From assembly GCA_002081555.1 (NCBI GenBank), contig KV921170.1, forward strand, positions 1-34,490: 34,490 nucleotides of DNA, in the 5' to 3' direction. The DNA comes from Protostelium mycophagum (lineage: Eukaryota; Evosea; Variosea; Protosteliida; Protosteliaceae). Made by a program: the position numbers and the translations under genes. A model generated the notes under the pieces. That model worked only from the letters and a program-made list of their open reading frames with translations. It was not told the origin of the DNA and did not search any database. Shown in pieces: positions 1 to 10,221 of the stretch (positions are counted from its first letter, which is position 1; each line of letters opens with the position of its first letter).

Positions 1-640
1 GAAGAGGTGGTGTCCACTGAAGAAGATGAAGAGGTGGTGTCCACTGAAGAGGACGAAGTGGTGGTGTCCACTGAAGAGGTAGAGGTGGTGTCCACTGAAG
101 AGGACGAAGTGGTGGTGTCCACTGAAGAAGATGAAGAGGTGGCGTCCACTGAAGAAGATGAAGAGGTGGTGTCCACTGAAGAAGATGAAGAGGTAGTGTC
201 CACTGAAGAAGATGAAGTGGTAGTGTCCACTGAAGAGGTAGAGGTGGTGTCTACTGAAGAGGACGAAGAGGTGGTGGCTACTAAAGAGACAGAAAAGGTG
301 GAGTCCACTGAAGAAGATGAAGAGGTAGTGTCCACTGAAGAGGACGAAGTGGTGGTGTCCACTGAAGAGGATGAAGATGAAGTGGTATCACCAAGGGCCG
401 ACACGGCGAAGAGGGCAAAGAGAGCGAGGAAGAGAAGTGGTGGTGTCCACTGAAGAGGATGAAGATGAAGTGGTATCACCAAGGGCCGACACGGCGAAGA
501 GGGCAAAGAGAGCGAGGAAGAGGTCTACTGAAGAGGACGAAGAGGTGGTGTCCACTGAAGAGGTAGAGGTGGTGTCGACTGAAGAGGACGAAGAGGTGGT
601 GTCCACTGAAGAAGAGGAAGTGGTGGCTACTAAAGAGACA
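1..640. repeat. 27/24-bp minisatellite with an 88-bp nested duplication
   Basis: The unit tccactgaagaggacgaag plus gtggtg recurs about twenty times with small changes (gaggac/gaagat/gaggta). A longer block starting at tcc 358 is repeated exactly from tcc 446, giving an 88-bp tandem duplication that carries the basic-patch sequence. 88 is not a multiple of three, so the expansion shifts the frame. Confidence 0.9.
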
Positions 641-667
641 GAAAAGGTGGCTCATTTTCGGGTGTGA
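1..667 (+). CDS. Partial acidic STEEDEE-repeat protein, 3' end
   Basis: The reading frame is open from the left edge, so the start lies outside the window; it stops at TGA 665-667. The product is almost entirely tandem copies of a V-V-S-T-E-E-D-E-E unit (27-bp and 24-bp DNA units), broken by a basic patch SPRADTAKRAKRARKRS that occurs twice and by an ATKETEKV variant that occurs twice. It should be a highly acidic, disordered protein; I recognise no family and no domain. The frame of the first part (to about 453) and that of the last part (from about 471) differ by one base because of an 88-bp duplication. A 34-nt GT...AAG stretch at 437-470 would restore the frame if spliced, otherwise the gene is frameshifted. 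The opposite strand is also open in places and would read Ser/Thr-rich, so the strand is not certain. Confidence 0.5.
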
Positions 668-822
668 TATTTAATCGGATGGGACCCACTTATGGGCTTT
701 TGTGGAAATGAAGACCAGCAATTTAGCCGCAAAATGGTGAATCCTTCGCCGAATGGAATGAAGAGCGGGGAAATGGGTAAAAAGCCAGGAATGTGCTTTG
801 GCAGATATTATATAGTTGCCTC

Positions 823-867
823 CTATCGCATAGGGTTTAGGCTTCGGCTTGTGGCCGGATGCGATAG
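823..867. other. Hairpin-capable inverted repeat
   Basis: ctatcgcat (823-831) and atgcgatag (859-867) are perfect reverse complements around a 27-nt GC-rich loop that itself contains ggc...gcc. This may be a structured RNA or a DNA-binding site; nothing else identifies it. Confidence 0.45.
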
Positions 868-1524
868 ATAACAGATACAACGCCCCATTTCATGTAAGGA
901 TCTCAGATGCTTTTCTCCCTTGGTCCCAACATCAGACGTAATTGAGAAATTTGTGGGTGTCAAGAATTTACGTCTGTCACCCTCTGAAAACATTTTGCCA
1001 AACAGAGGCCGAAACATCAAACTTCCCTTCATCTGTGGAAGTGTAGAGGCTGAAAGCCAGGAGAAGACAAACACACGGCCCCGTTTTCGGGCGAACGAAA
1101 ATATCCTAAAGGTCTTTGTGTTTGTTTCTTGCACCTGATGATGCCGCATGCGACGGGTAAAATATCTACAATGGCTTCGGTTCCCCTGGTTTGTCTTAAT
1201 GCCTCCCACCGTTGTAGAGAGTAAGTATTAAGGATTAATAGAGTTGTTCATGAGATATTTGTTTGCAATAACAAACATAATTTAGAATGATTATACTGAA
1301 CACTCGGGCGGCTTGATTTTTGGTTGCACACCACTTTTTGGGTGTGGACATATATAATATCCGAAAACATCCTTTGAAATATAAGAAATTAACTTCGTCT
1401 TAACGTCTAAATAGCCGCGAACAAATTAATTTTCACGAAATTACCACATTTTCTTGTTTCATTTCTTCTTCTTTCTCTTGGTTTCTTTCTTGGATTTCCC
1501 CCTTAGGTCTTTGCAAGTCCCCAA

Positions 1525-1879
1525 ATGAGCAGAAGATGGCTGCAACTTGGTGAGTCGCAAAACAGCAGTCATCAGCGAAAACTTCATTCTCTGGAGTGTG
1601 AGCTCATGAATGAGGTCGAACTGTGCATACAGGTGTTACAACTCGCGAACTCTACTGAGTTGTAGATTGACCAACTTTTTTCTGAGGTCAATTTCTTCAT
1701 CTAATCACGGTGATACCAGACGAATCATAGAGTGGGAAGCTTCCAACTTCGGTGAATGGAAGAGACCATCAATCATCAGCAGATCGAAAAGATGTTATCC
1801 TTCATTGGTATTTGAATTGGATGAAATGAAGCTGTCAATCTGCTTCAAAACGCAACAGAATCTCATTGAAAACTTCTAA
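1525..1879 (+). other. Gene-like stretch, possible small multi-exon gene
   Basis: An ATG at 1525 opens 46 codons with a helical, charged character (ECELMNEVELCIQ). GT...AG stretches of 33-34 nt follow, and the last frame ends at TAA 1877-1879 in ENF. The pieces can be joined several ways and no single join is both in frame and made of normal-sized introns. I recognise no family. It may be a small coiled-coil gene or a decayed one. Confidence 0.25.
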
Positions 1880-1970
1880 CTGTACACCTGCCGTGATCAT
1901 TTATGGAGGGTGATGCATCAATTTTTTTGAGTAAATAGCAACTATTCCTTCACTTTCTTTTACAGAAGAA

Positions 1971-2255
1971 TCAGCACAATAGGCATACATTAGATACTGA
2001 GATTGAAATCCTCCATGTGCTATGGTCACCACAGTTGGTATTTATTTTTGCAGCTGAGGCTGATGACCCACCCCCTTCAAAATTCCCCTCCCCCGGCCAA
2101 ATTATTGTCCGAGCCAAGAGACATAAAAATTTTACTTTGATCACAGCGTTCAATTGCAAGCATTCGACCCCACAGTAAGCACCCGTGAATCCACCGCTCA
2201 GCATAATCAGGTCGCCCAACCCCTTGCCAACATCCAAAATGCGTTTATCGAACAC
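1971..2255 (-). pseudogene. Fragment resembling a SAM methyltransferase motif
   Basis: The minus strand reads RILDVGKGLGDL followed after a helix-length gap by CGVE. This matches the shape of motif I and the end of beta-2 in class I methyltransferases (DOT1-like enzymes are one option). The frame has no ATG (it opens at GTG) and no flanking domain can be assembled, so it is at best one exon or a remnant. Confidence 0.25.
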
Positions 2256-2437
2256 TTAATCATGAAGAACCGGTGATTGTTCTCTCTTCTCCGGTGTTAT
2301 TTTCCCTATCTCCCAGAGATTTCGCAGAGATTTCCATCCAATATTTAAATGAAGGATAAATTCAAGGTCGCGATTACTCGGTTATTACCGTGAGCACATA
2401 TCTTCATTCCCGACCGATAGGACGAGACATCCCACAA

Positions 2438-2487
2438 AGTGTCATATTGACACTTAAGCTTTGCGATGTTTGACACTGTCTGACACG
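2438..2487. promoter_or_regulatory. Promoter palindrome and TGACAC cluster
   Basis: agtgtcatattgacact (2438-2454) is a perfect palindrome around a central TAT. Two more tgacac copies follow at 2471-2476 and 2481-2486. The cluster lies 53-102 bp before the ATG of the FN3-like gene, where a transcription-factor site would be expected. The factor is unknown; TGACA/TGTCA is the core bound by TALE homeodomain proteins. Confidence 0.4.
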
Positions 2488-2539
2488 TTTGGGCCCCAAC
2501 CGAGGTTTGTTCTCGGCGGATCATTCTTGAGCCAGCACC

Positions 2540-4361
2540 ATGAAGACACCCGCAGCAGTACTGTTCCTCTCTATAGCACTTGTATTAGCACAGACCCCCG
2601 CTCCAGATTCTATTGCTGATACCACACCCACCAGGTTAACAGCAGATCCCAACACATTCTTGAGAGCAACAGTGTCTATAGATCTGACCACAGCAACTGC
2701 CTTCTGTCAAGATGCTAATATGACAGCCTTTGAGATCGACATTTTCGGGACCACCGACGGTAACGAGCAGGTAATACAAATCGGAAAATGTTCGGAATGA
2801 ACATTTGTCTAAGAACTCAACAGGTTTATTCACAATTGGTGTCATTCCCTTCTGATTTGGTCGCCGTGTGTGTGTTATCACCTGTTCTCCCAGGTCATAG
2901 CTACAACGTGAGTGCTGCGGCAATCTGTAACACAACAACCTCATCCTTGGTCTCCTCTCTGATCAACATACCTCAGGTATTATAGAACACATCATCACAT
3001 TTCTTTCTTCGCTAAATGCTTAAGCCACAACAATCATTTGGTCCGGTAGTCTCCCATCTCTCTCATGCGACTTGGAACACCATCACCTACAACTTCACAG
3101 CATACGCCGGAACCCCCGCTTATGATTGTGCCTATTTCGGCAGCCAAGACGTCGGCTGGCAGGTTGTAGATCAGACCAGAGGACAGCTCTCCTGCACACA
3201 AGATGGCGCTTACATTACATGTCCTTTGGATGCCGATTCCCAATACGCTGTTGGACTGACCAGAGTGAGTCACCTCTTCAGGGTGCGATTACTGACTCTT
3301 CCAGGTGTGCCAAGATGCAAGCTTGAGCAGCCCGGTGGTGTACGATGTCTTTTCGACGTATCCCGCCCGTGCCTTTGGTTCAGACGTCGGTGAGCTATTT
3401 TTAGACCTCAATAGCTTTCGGCTCTGCCGCGATGTACAACATCATCACCACAAAAAAAATGTGTCATCCACAAGATCATCATCTGATGTACACATTGCTG
3501 ACGTCATTTAGGATTCCAGACCAACTCTTCAAGCGGAGTGAACTTCCAATGGACTCCCAGATATATATTGTCCAACCCTGAAGCTCTTCTTGCCCCTCCC
3601 ACCTGCACTGACTTCAACACCTCCTTCAGCAGCTGGGTCTTGGGGGTGAGATTATTCATTTTTTCCCGCCAAATCTGATGGTTGTAGATCTACTATGCCA
3701 ACCTCACTTTGTTGGAGAATGTCACCATCTCCGACTTTGCCACCACACAGTACAGCACCACACTCCCATCGGGAGACTATTACGTGGCATGTATCACCCA
3801 GAAATGTGCCGACGAAAGTTACACCTCGGAACCCTTTTGTTCCACCTCCATATTCGTCACCCCCACCTCCCCCTCTGCTCCTATTTTTAACCCAGACGTG
3901 ATCTCCACCAGTCAGTTCAACGGGACTATTGAAGATGGGTTCTACAACTGTAACAGTGTACAGGGAAACACCTTCACCAACTACACTGCTCAGCTCTTCT
4001 TTGCTGGAAATGCCACTTCTCCCTCTGCAACTTGCAAGGTAAGAGTGATGACGTCATCAACGAGATTGACACGTTGTAGTTGTCGGGTGTCACCTTGACC
4101 TGTCAGAACCTATCCCCTGCCACGTCATACGACGTCACCGTCACGTCCTACTGTACTTTATCCAGCAGTGCCCCTTCTGTGTACACAGTTACCACACTAT
4201 CTGTCAACAGTACCACAACCACAAGCAGCAACACCATTTCAACAAGCAGCACCATCAACAACGTCGTTGTGGTTCCCACATCTCAGGACAAGTTGATTGG
4301 CGGTGCCAGCGGTGTCCTCTACTGTGTGGCACTCATCTTCGCCACACTGCTGATGATCTAA
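2540..4361 (+). CDS. Secreted GPI-type surface protein with fibronectin-III-like modules
   Basis: Seven exons (2540-2770, 2824-2976, 3025-3264, 3305-3389, 3512-3645, 3688-4038, 4080-4361) give 491 aa. The start follows from a clean signal peptide (MKTPAAVLFLSIALVLAQ). The body repeats a beta-sandwich pattern in which an L-x-P-x-x-x-Y-x-V strand is followed by a paired cysteine, for example LSPVLPGHSYNVSAAAIC and LSPATSYDVTVTSYC; I count about four such modules. A Ser/Thr/Asn-rich stalk follows, then a hydrophobic tail (GVLYCVALIFATLLMI) that ends the protein, as in a GPI-attachment signal. Many N-x-S/T sites suggest heavy glycosylation. It is probably displayed on the cell surface for adhesion or recognition. 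No named family is recognised. The intron before 3025 ends in AAG. The tail-to-tail thaumatin gene ends only 87 bp away. Confidence 0.82.
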
Positions 4362-4448
4362 GCAGAACAGAGATTAAAGAGATATTTTGGTACTTCGCGT
4401 TTTAATTTAAAATTTGAATTTCCATGCCAACACTTGAAACCGATCTTT

Positions 4449-6341
4449 TTATGTTGAAGCTGTGCCTGGGTAAGCTGCGCTTCCCGAAGGGCAGAATTCC
4501 ATTGTGTATTTTGTGACACCTGCTGGGCACGCGTGTAGTCCAACCCCATCATCGTATGAGTAGGAATAAACACCTGGGGCCATCGAGTGTACAGCCGCGA
4601 CGTACTGCAAGAGTCAATATTTCCGCCAAAATGCTCTGATCTACCTGTGTTTGGACGATTGGACCTGCACGGCATGCTTGTGGTGTTATACATCCGTTTG
4701 AAGGACTGCAATTGTCTGGTGTCGGTGTTGGGCCTGACAACGTTAGTTTCGCGCTTTAAATCAATGAGGTACTCACAACACATCCACATGGTCGCGCCAC
4801 TAGTTTCTGGCTGAGCGAGTCCATAAGGTGTTCCCCAGTTCAGCCTCTTGCAAGGAGACATGCACCCGAGGACTTGACCGTTCTGAATGATACGTAAATC
4901 GACTGATTTTAGGGGGACTGTTTGCCCGTTGACCACCACGGAAGTATAATTTCCGTTGGCTGACAGGTTCTCGCCGCTGGGGCATTTTGACAAGTCAAGT
5001 GTCGACGCGTCGACACCCTTGAAACCACAAGAGCTACCGACACAATCGCATCCTGATGTGTCTCCCACGGGTGTGAGTTTGTATGGGATAGTCCATCCGT
5101 CAACCTACATTATTTCAGATTTCAAATTTAATTTTGGCGGGAAAATACCTGAGATGTGTCGAACCATGTGGTTGGGTTGGCAGCGTTGCAGCTAGATCCT
5201 GGTCTGCATCCCCATGTCGCCTCAAATAGACTGTCGACGGGAGGTGTACATCCACCAGAGGGACAACCTCCTGGGGGATTGGGCCAGTATTGCATCTGGT
5301 CACCAATCAAACAGTTCTTGCCGTTGCTGTCGCATCCATATTTAGCCTGTAAATCATGAGATTCTCGTCTATAACGAAGGAATAGAAAGCTCACCCAGAA
5401 TCTGCTGCCCGAAAGACCAGTGTCTGGAACAGTGTAATCAATGTAGCTTCCTGGAAGAGCTTGTAATGCGGTGACACTCTGGCCTGGAAGTGGAGCACCA
5501 GCTCCTCCGTATCTAGCCTCAAACCACAGCGTCGACTTGCACGAATTGATTATACGTAAGTCGGCGGTTTGTGTGGGAAATCCGTTCGATGCTCCGGGGG
5601 TGGGGTTGATTACCACTGCTTGTTGTGTGGTGGCAGGTGTGGCTGCTGAAGAGGACGTGGCAGGATTGGCTGCAGAGCTTTGTGAAGAAGTGGATGATGT
5701 GGCAAGAGGTGTTCCTCCCGACACGGTTTTTCCGTTCACACAAGAATATTTGGTAGTGTCGTAGCAGTTGTTGTTGCATGAACCAAAGTTGCCGGGGCAC
5801 AAGACTAACTGGTTTGTGAACCCGTCTGTAGGGCAGTTGTATTGTCCTGATGTGTAACAAGCTCCATTACAAGAGCACAACGTAGAGGGGCATGAGCTGG
5901 AGGAATAGCAAGGTGATGGGACTTGCTGTCCGCCAGACGCAGGTGTTGCGGCTGCCGATGTTGTACTGGCTGTTGGTACTCTGGTGGTACTCGTGGTGGA
6001 TTTTGCCTGAGAGACGGGAGTGAAAGCCGAAGTAGATGTCGACGATGTGGGTGTTGGTGTGTTGGAGGCGGGGCCTTGTGCCAAGGCACAGTTGGCGCAG
6101 TGGTAAGAGCTGGGAGAATAGCACGCTCCATTGCACACTTCATTTCCCATTGAGCACAAGACCATGTTGCCTGTACAGTCTTGGAGACATGAAGTGTAGT
6201 TGGGATCGTAACATTGGCCGTTACTAGTGATCAGATGAGCAAAGATGATCAACATAACTCTACATACCATAAGGACTGTCCGACACCACAAGCTGTTACT
6301 ATGGTGACTAAAGCCAAACTGTATAGAATGATCGACTTCAT
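4449..6341 (-). CDS. Thaumatin-like protein with N-terminal CBM52-like modules
   Basis: Six exons, in coding order 6341-6268, 6223-5395, 5346-5149, 5104-4777, 4733-4645, 4604-4449, give 557 aa. Signal peptide MKSIILYSLALVTIVTA. Residues about 24-75 and 125-185 hold two cysteine-rich modules built on C-N-G-x-C-Y-x(4)-Y-x-C, like the CBM52 beta-1,3-glucan-binding module of fungal endoglucanases (inferred from the cysteine pattern). They are separated by Ser/Thr/Ala-rich linkers. From about residue 244 to the end is a thaumatin domain: DLRIINSCKSTLW at its start, VDGWTIPYKL, a WMCC motif, YSYSYDD and a terminal EFCP. Thaumatin-like proteins often bind or cut beta-1,3-glucan, so a role on fungal walls is likely. 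The first short exon is needed to supply the signal peptide; the frame starting at 6291 alone begins inside an intron. Confidence 0.88.
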
Positions 6342-6960
6342 TGTTGTATGTACGTTGTGAAACCCTGATCTAATTGGTACAACTGGAGCTCTCGGTCGTA
6401 TGACCTTCTAAAGAGTCTCTGGTGTTGTATAGTACACTTGCTGCTGCCTGTGGCTTGCGAGCTGGCTTCGAAATGATTCTTCGTCATTCCTGAACTCCAG
6501 TCTCAAATTCCGAATCTTTGTGACAGATAATTAGCATCCAGGTCACGTGATTTATCGGAACTTGCCGAAAGCAACGAAATGAGGGCCGAAACGAAGGAGC
6601 ACATTGTCTTAAACTTTTCATCATAGTAAACGCGAGAGAATGGCAAAGGACGTCTTCAAGCTGTTCAAGCTCATTTCCATGTCTTTTGTCAAATTTTTCG
6701 GGCGAGGAAATCTCACTTAAAAGGCGCGCGATCGCGAATATCTATGAGCCCGAAGAGCAAGTCTCAAAGGCAGGGAATAACTCTCATCAACATCCATGTA
6801 CACTTGCTAATCTTGTCTTTTTCAGTGCAATCATCACTGCAGATATACTGGGTACGTCGAGCAACCAACTGGATCGAGAGACAGACAGCACAGACGAATA
6901 ATCATTCCGCATTGTTCAAAAAGATGAAGGAGATAAATTCTCATACATTTTATTCAAGCC
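6342..6960. other. Intergenic; possible short ORF only
   Basis: This 619-bp stretch holds the promoter of the thaumatin gene and the 3' flank of GH71. An ATG at 6640 opens a 26-codon hydrophobic/basic peptide (MAKDVFKLFKLISMS...) that stops at 6718-6720. A pyrimidine tract ending in ttttcag at 6833 looks like a splice acceptor. I could not connect these into a convincing gene. Confidence 0.35.
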
Positions 6961-8756
6961 TCAAATAAAGCAGAGCGCGAAGATGGCCACAGATGCAGCC
7001 AAGAAAAGGGTTGCGCCCGAGCCAACAGGTGCTACAACTCTAGATGCACCTATGGTCGTCCTTCCTGGTGTAGTTGTGGACGATGATGAAGTTGAAGATG
7101 TCATCGTGGGAGTCATCGTGGGAGGAATAGCCGAGGTGGCTGGTGAGGGTGTAGTGAAGTTACCCACCCAGAAATTGAAGTTATAGAATGCGTCAGGATG
7201 ATTTCCGTTGCCCTCGATTTGTGGTCCATCAGCTGTTCACGTGAGCGAAATTTCAAATCGCAAGATTCCCACCATTTTGGTAAATTGGTGCACCGTTGTA
7301 GAGCACCGAAAATGAGACATTTCCTCCACCAGCATAGAAGGGAAAGTACACACTCGCCGTGTTATTGTTGGGCAGGGACTGTCGACGTCAGATGTGTACA
7401 GGTTCGTATACGTCACCTTGACTGTGGCGTTGCCCCCGATGGTCATGACGATGGAGTAGGCGGTGGGATCAGCTGTTATGGCATGTACATAGATCCAGTC
7501 ATCAGCAGTGTCCCAACCGGTAGGTTGTCCGTAGGTATCGTTTCTTATCTGAGCTTTGGGGTGCGTGCGGTACCTGATGACGTCATCACAGAGTTTATGT
7601 CGGTGTAAAATTTGAGATGATCTCACCACCAAAAGAACTGGTCTTGAGTGATGGGAGGCTGCACACCGGTCTTATACCATTGTAGATAGTAAGCAGAGAG
7701 GTACCCGAACCCAGCATGGTCCATTTTTACGGGTAAGTTGATGTATTTCTCACAGAAGTCGGGGACCTCTACGGCTTCTGGAGTGATGATGTAACTTGAT
7801 TCGCTGTAATCATTCCAAGTGATGATTTCAACCTGGGGTGCATTCAGACGGAATGCAACGTGCATCGACTTACAAAATCAGGTTGGAGTTCGATCATCTG
7901 TTGCCATCTCTGAGGGAGAATCCTTTCGCTTCCCCACAACCAATTCTTACTGTATATCTGAATGTGGGTGAAAATGTTGGGAGGCACACCAGCCATCCAC
8001 GTCTTATTGTTCTTCGCGGCATCTTGTTTGCTGTACACGTCATCGACGGTCGATACGTCTCCTCCGTTAGTAGCCCAGCCACTCCAGGGAAAGTGGCAGT
8101 CCATCACGGGGAAGTGATCATAAATTAAGTATGATGGCCCCCAGCCGGACCAAGATGGGCAGAAATAGATGGAGGTGTTCAGTTGGTTCCGCCAGTTCGT
8201 CCAACCGGTATTGGGATCTGCGTTGGCTCCTCCAAGTCCAAGATCATAGTTAAACCCAGCGAAGGTGCTCACGAAGGGGACATCATTAAACCTGACAGAA
8301 AATTAGACATGATTCTGCATATGATATTAACCTGAAATAGGCAGGATCATTGGCAAAGGTGTTGATGTAGTTGGTCAGAGGAGCAGCCGTGTTCCCAAAT
8401 GAGTTCATATCGAAAGATATGAAGAGTTTGAAATTGTTAGCGTTAGCAGCTTGAAAAAATTGATAGACCATGTTGACTTGATTTGGATCACCACCTAAAC
8501 TATTACTCTATAATCCAAAATGTGATGTTACGTACCGCAATTGACAGCGAAAGCATCAATGCCCAGTGCTTGAGCTTTTCTGATCTGCTGTCCATAGAAG
8601 CTGACAGTTCTGTTGTCGTGAGATGATTAATCAAATAAAAATGGCTCACGCTCCGTAGGAAAATCCTTCCATCCAGTGAGCGAAAACATACTTTTGCTGA
8701 GCAGCAAAAGCAACGGAATATAGTCCCAAAAGGACCAAGAGGAGGAACGCTCTCAT
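6961..8756 (-). CDS. GH71 alpha-1,3-glucanase (mutanase), GPI-anchored
   Basis: Eight exons, in coding order 8756-8650, 8609-8536, 8494-8332, 8291-7874, 7832-7627, 7573-7417, 7378-7273, 7232-6961, give 500 aa. Signal peptide at residues 1-20 (MRAFLLLVLLGLYSVAFA). The GH71 fold is clear: FAHWMEGFSYG, KAQALGIDAFAVNCGGDP, KLFISFDMNSFG, PFVSTF and ITWNDYSESSY near residues 259-268. GH71 enzymes hydrolyse alpha-1,3-glucan, a major wall polymer of many fungi. A small beta-rich C-terminal region (VLYNGAPIYQN) leads into a Ser/Thr/Pro stalk and a hydrophobic end (LFLAASVAIFALCFI), the layout of a GPI anchor, so the enzyme is probably tethered on the cell or phagosome surface. Introns at 7379-7416 and 7233-7272 are needed: without them the frame runs into a non-homologous tail. 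Confidence 0.9.
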
Positions 8757-9219
8757 GGTGGTGATTTGGTCGAGAATGGCTGTTTTGGGTGAGCTCAATT
8801 TCGGATAATACCTCAGTCCGATGTCATTCGTTTGTCAATCAGTGACAGCCTCCGCCGCTACTCCTGAAATCTCCTCAGTTGAGCAGACAGCTCGAGCACG
8901 CTACGAACCATAAAGACCTTGACAGGGCATGATGTTGTTAATAATAGATCGTTGTATAAGAACGAACTAATCACCTACGAAATGCACAACCCCGCTGATT
9001 CCAAGTAAATGGTGCTTTATATGAAGATGTTAAAAAGAATAGGCTCTGTGGAAGCGGGGAATAGCAATTTGGGCGGATCTTTATAGGTTCACAACTACTC
9101 CGGGGTGCGAACCGTGATGTCTTTTACCCTGCCCTCAGAATTATAAGTCGAGTTAAAAATCCGGTTGTGGATGTCGTCACACAATTCTGACACGCTGATA
9201 TTTTTCGCAACACGATTCA
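8757..9219. promoter_or_regulatory. Divergent promoter region between GH71 and the secreted orphan
   Basis: This 463-bp gap lies between two genes transcribed away from each other (starts at 8756 on minus and 9220 on plus). It contains no supported coding sequence. Both flanking genes encode signal-peptide proteins, so shared control is plausible. No specific site is identified. Confidence 0.4.
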
Positions 9220-9979
9220 ATGAGGTCCATCCTGACTGTCCTTGCGACGGTGAGCGCAGCAGCTGCTCTTCTTTTGAGTCAAGATTATACCGCCCACATC
9301 ACAGCAACGTATTCTGATATCGGTCCTGGACTTGTCAGCCGAGCTTGGACAGTATGACGTGTCGATCCTCTCGCTCATCTGATTGTTCTTAGGGAGTGTG
9401 GAAGAATGACTGGACATATCAGAGGAAGGTCTTTAATGGTACTTTCGAGACAGGCGCCTACTTTATGTCTGAAGTTAGAAACGTGACCATCATCACTAAT
9501 TATTACAAGAACATGGAGTTCATTTTTAATGTGAGATGTTTAGTACGATTCGTTTTCTGAACAACGTAGGCCACTTACTGCGAAGTCGACCTACCTTTTT
9601 CTCACTTTCTACATGCACCTTTCTTATGGTTAGGTGATTCTGGTGTATGTAAGAAGGAATATAATCGATCGACTAATTTATGAAGGTGACGAAGGGCATT
9701 GATGCCAAAAAATGTTCACTTCCAAATGGATCTGCGGGTGTCTATTATTCTCTGGTAACTGTCTCTTGTCAAAAAATCATGTTCTAATCAACTTAGGTGT
9801 CGACAACTATGGAAGACCCAACATATTTTTTGTGTCTGGACCGCTCTGGCAAGCCGCTGTCCACAACAAGACAGCAGTATAGAGTGACATACCAAGTCAC
9901 ATTTGACACCTTTGAGTTTGGCGCGGGGAAAAGCCAAGACTTCGAGCCTCCTCAGCTCTGCAGCAGCACTTCGCAGTGA
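9220..9979 (+). CDS. Small secreted protein, family unknown
   Basis: Five exons (9220-9351, 9393-9530, 9570-9644, 9686-9754, 9797-9979) give 198 aa. A signal peptide covers about residues 1-20 (MRSILTVLATVSAAAALLL). The rest is rich in alternating hydrophobic/polar strands, with cysteines in TYCEV, KKCSL, FLCLD and PQLC that could form two disulphides, and N-glycosylation sites NGT and NVT. It looks like a beta-barrel or ependymin/LolA-like fold, but that is only an impression and I recognise no family. The intron 9645-9685 ends in AAG. It sits head to head with the GH71 gene. Confidence 0.72.
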
Positions 9980-10221
9980 GATGCACCAAAGACAAGCACC
10001 GATAAAAATAGCCTCTCAATGGTGAATGTTCTTCCTTATAGGTAATGTAACAGTGTTTTAATGACCAGTTCTTTTGTCTCATTGTTCAGGCTGTGTTTGT
10101 ACAAGAATTTTGGCTTGTTGTAGATTGTGTACACGAAATTTCGCGAAAACACGTGATCCGGAGGAAGTGTGCGCACCATGATCCAGAAACACCAACACGA
10201 AACAGAAACCACAACACGAAT
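9980..10221. other. Short intergenic region
   Basis: These 242 bp carry no supported gene. A CACGTG E-box lies in aacacgtgatcc near 10150, about 70 bp before the chosen start of the next gene. Confidence 0.35.

Larger units (their letters stand above)
668..2437. other. About 1.8 kb with no clear gene
   Basis: I find no long conserved reading frame. The stretch holds a 9-bp inverted repeat at 823-867, a pyrimidine-rich run near 1445-1505, a gene-like piece at 1525-1879 (+) and a short methyltransferase-like motif on the minus strand at about 2130-2255. The open frame at 823-1209 (-) has no recognisable motif and I do not treat it as a gene. Confidence 0.5.

Noticed and set aside
388-606. Ser/Thr-rich minus-strand frame opposite the acidic repeat
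   Set aside because: It is the mirror of the repeat; the plus frame is longer and open from the edge, though the strand is not proven.
823-1209. 128-codon open frame on the minus strand
   Set aside because: No motif, no family resemblance and no splice or promoter context; composition is not protein-like.
5128-6291. Single-exon reading of the thaumatin gene starting at 6291
   Set aside because: The start lies within an intron; the exon at 6268-6341 supplies a true signal peptide and joins in frame.
6686-6901. 71-codon open frame upstream of the thaumatin gene
   Set aside because: It opens at TTG, not ATG, and I could not find a consistent exon model.
7237-7632. Alternative C-terminus of the GH71 protein by reading through introns
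   Set aside because: Splicing 7379-7416 and 7233-7272 recovers a beta-rich region, stalk and GPI signal; read-through gives an unrelated tail and early stop.
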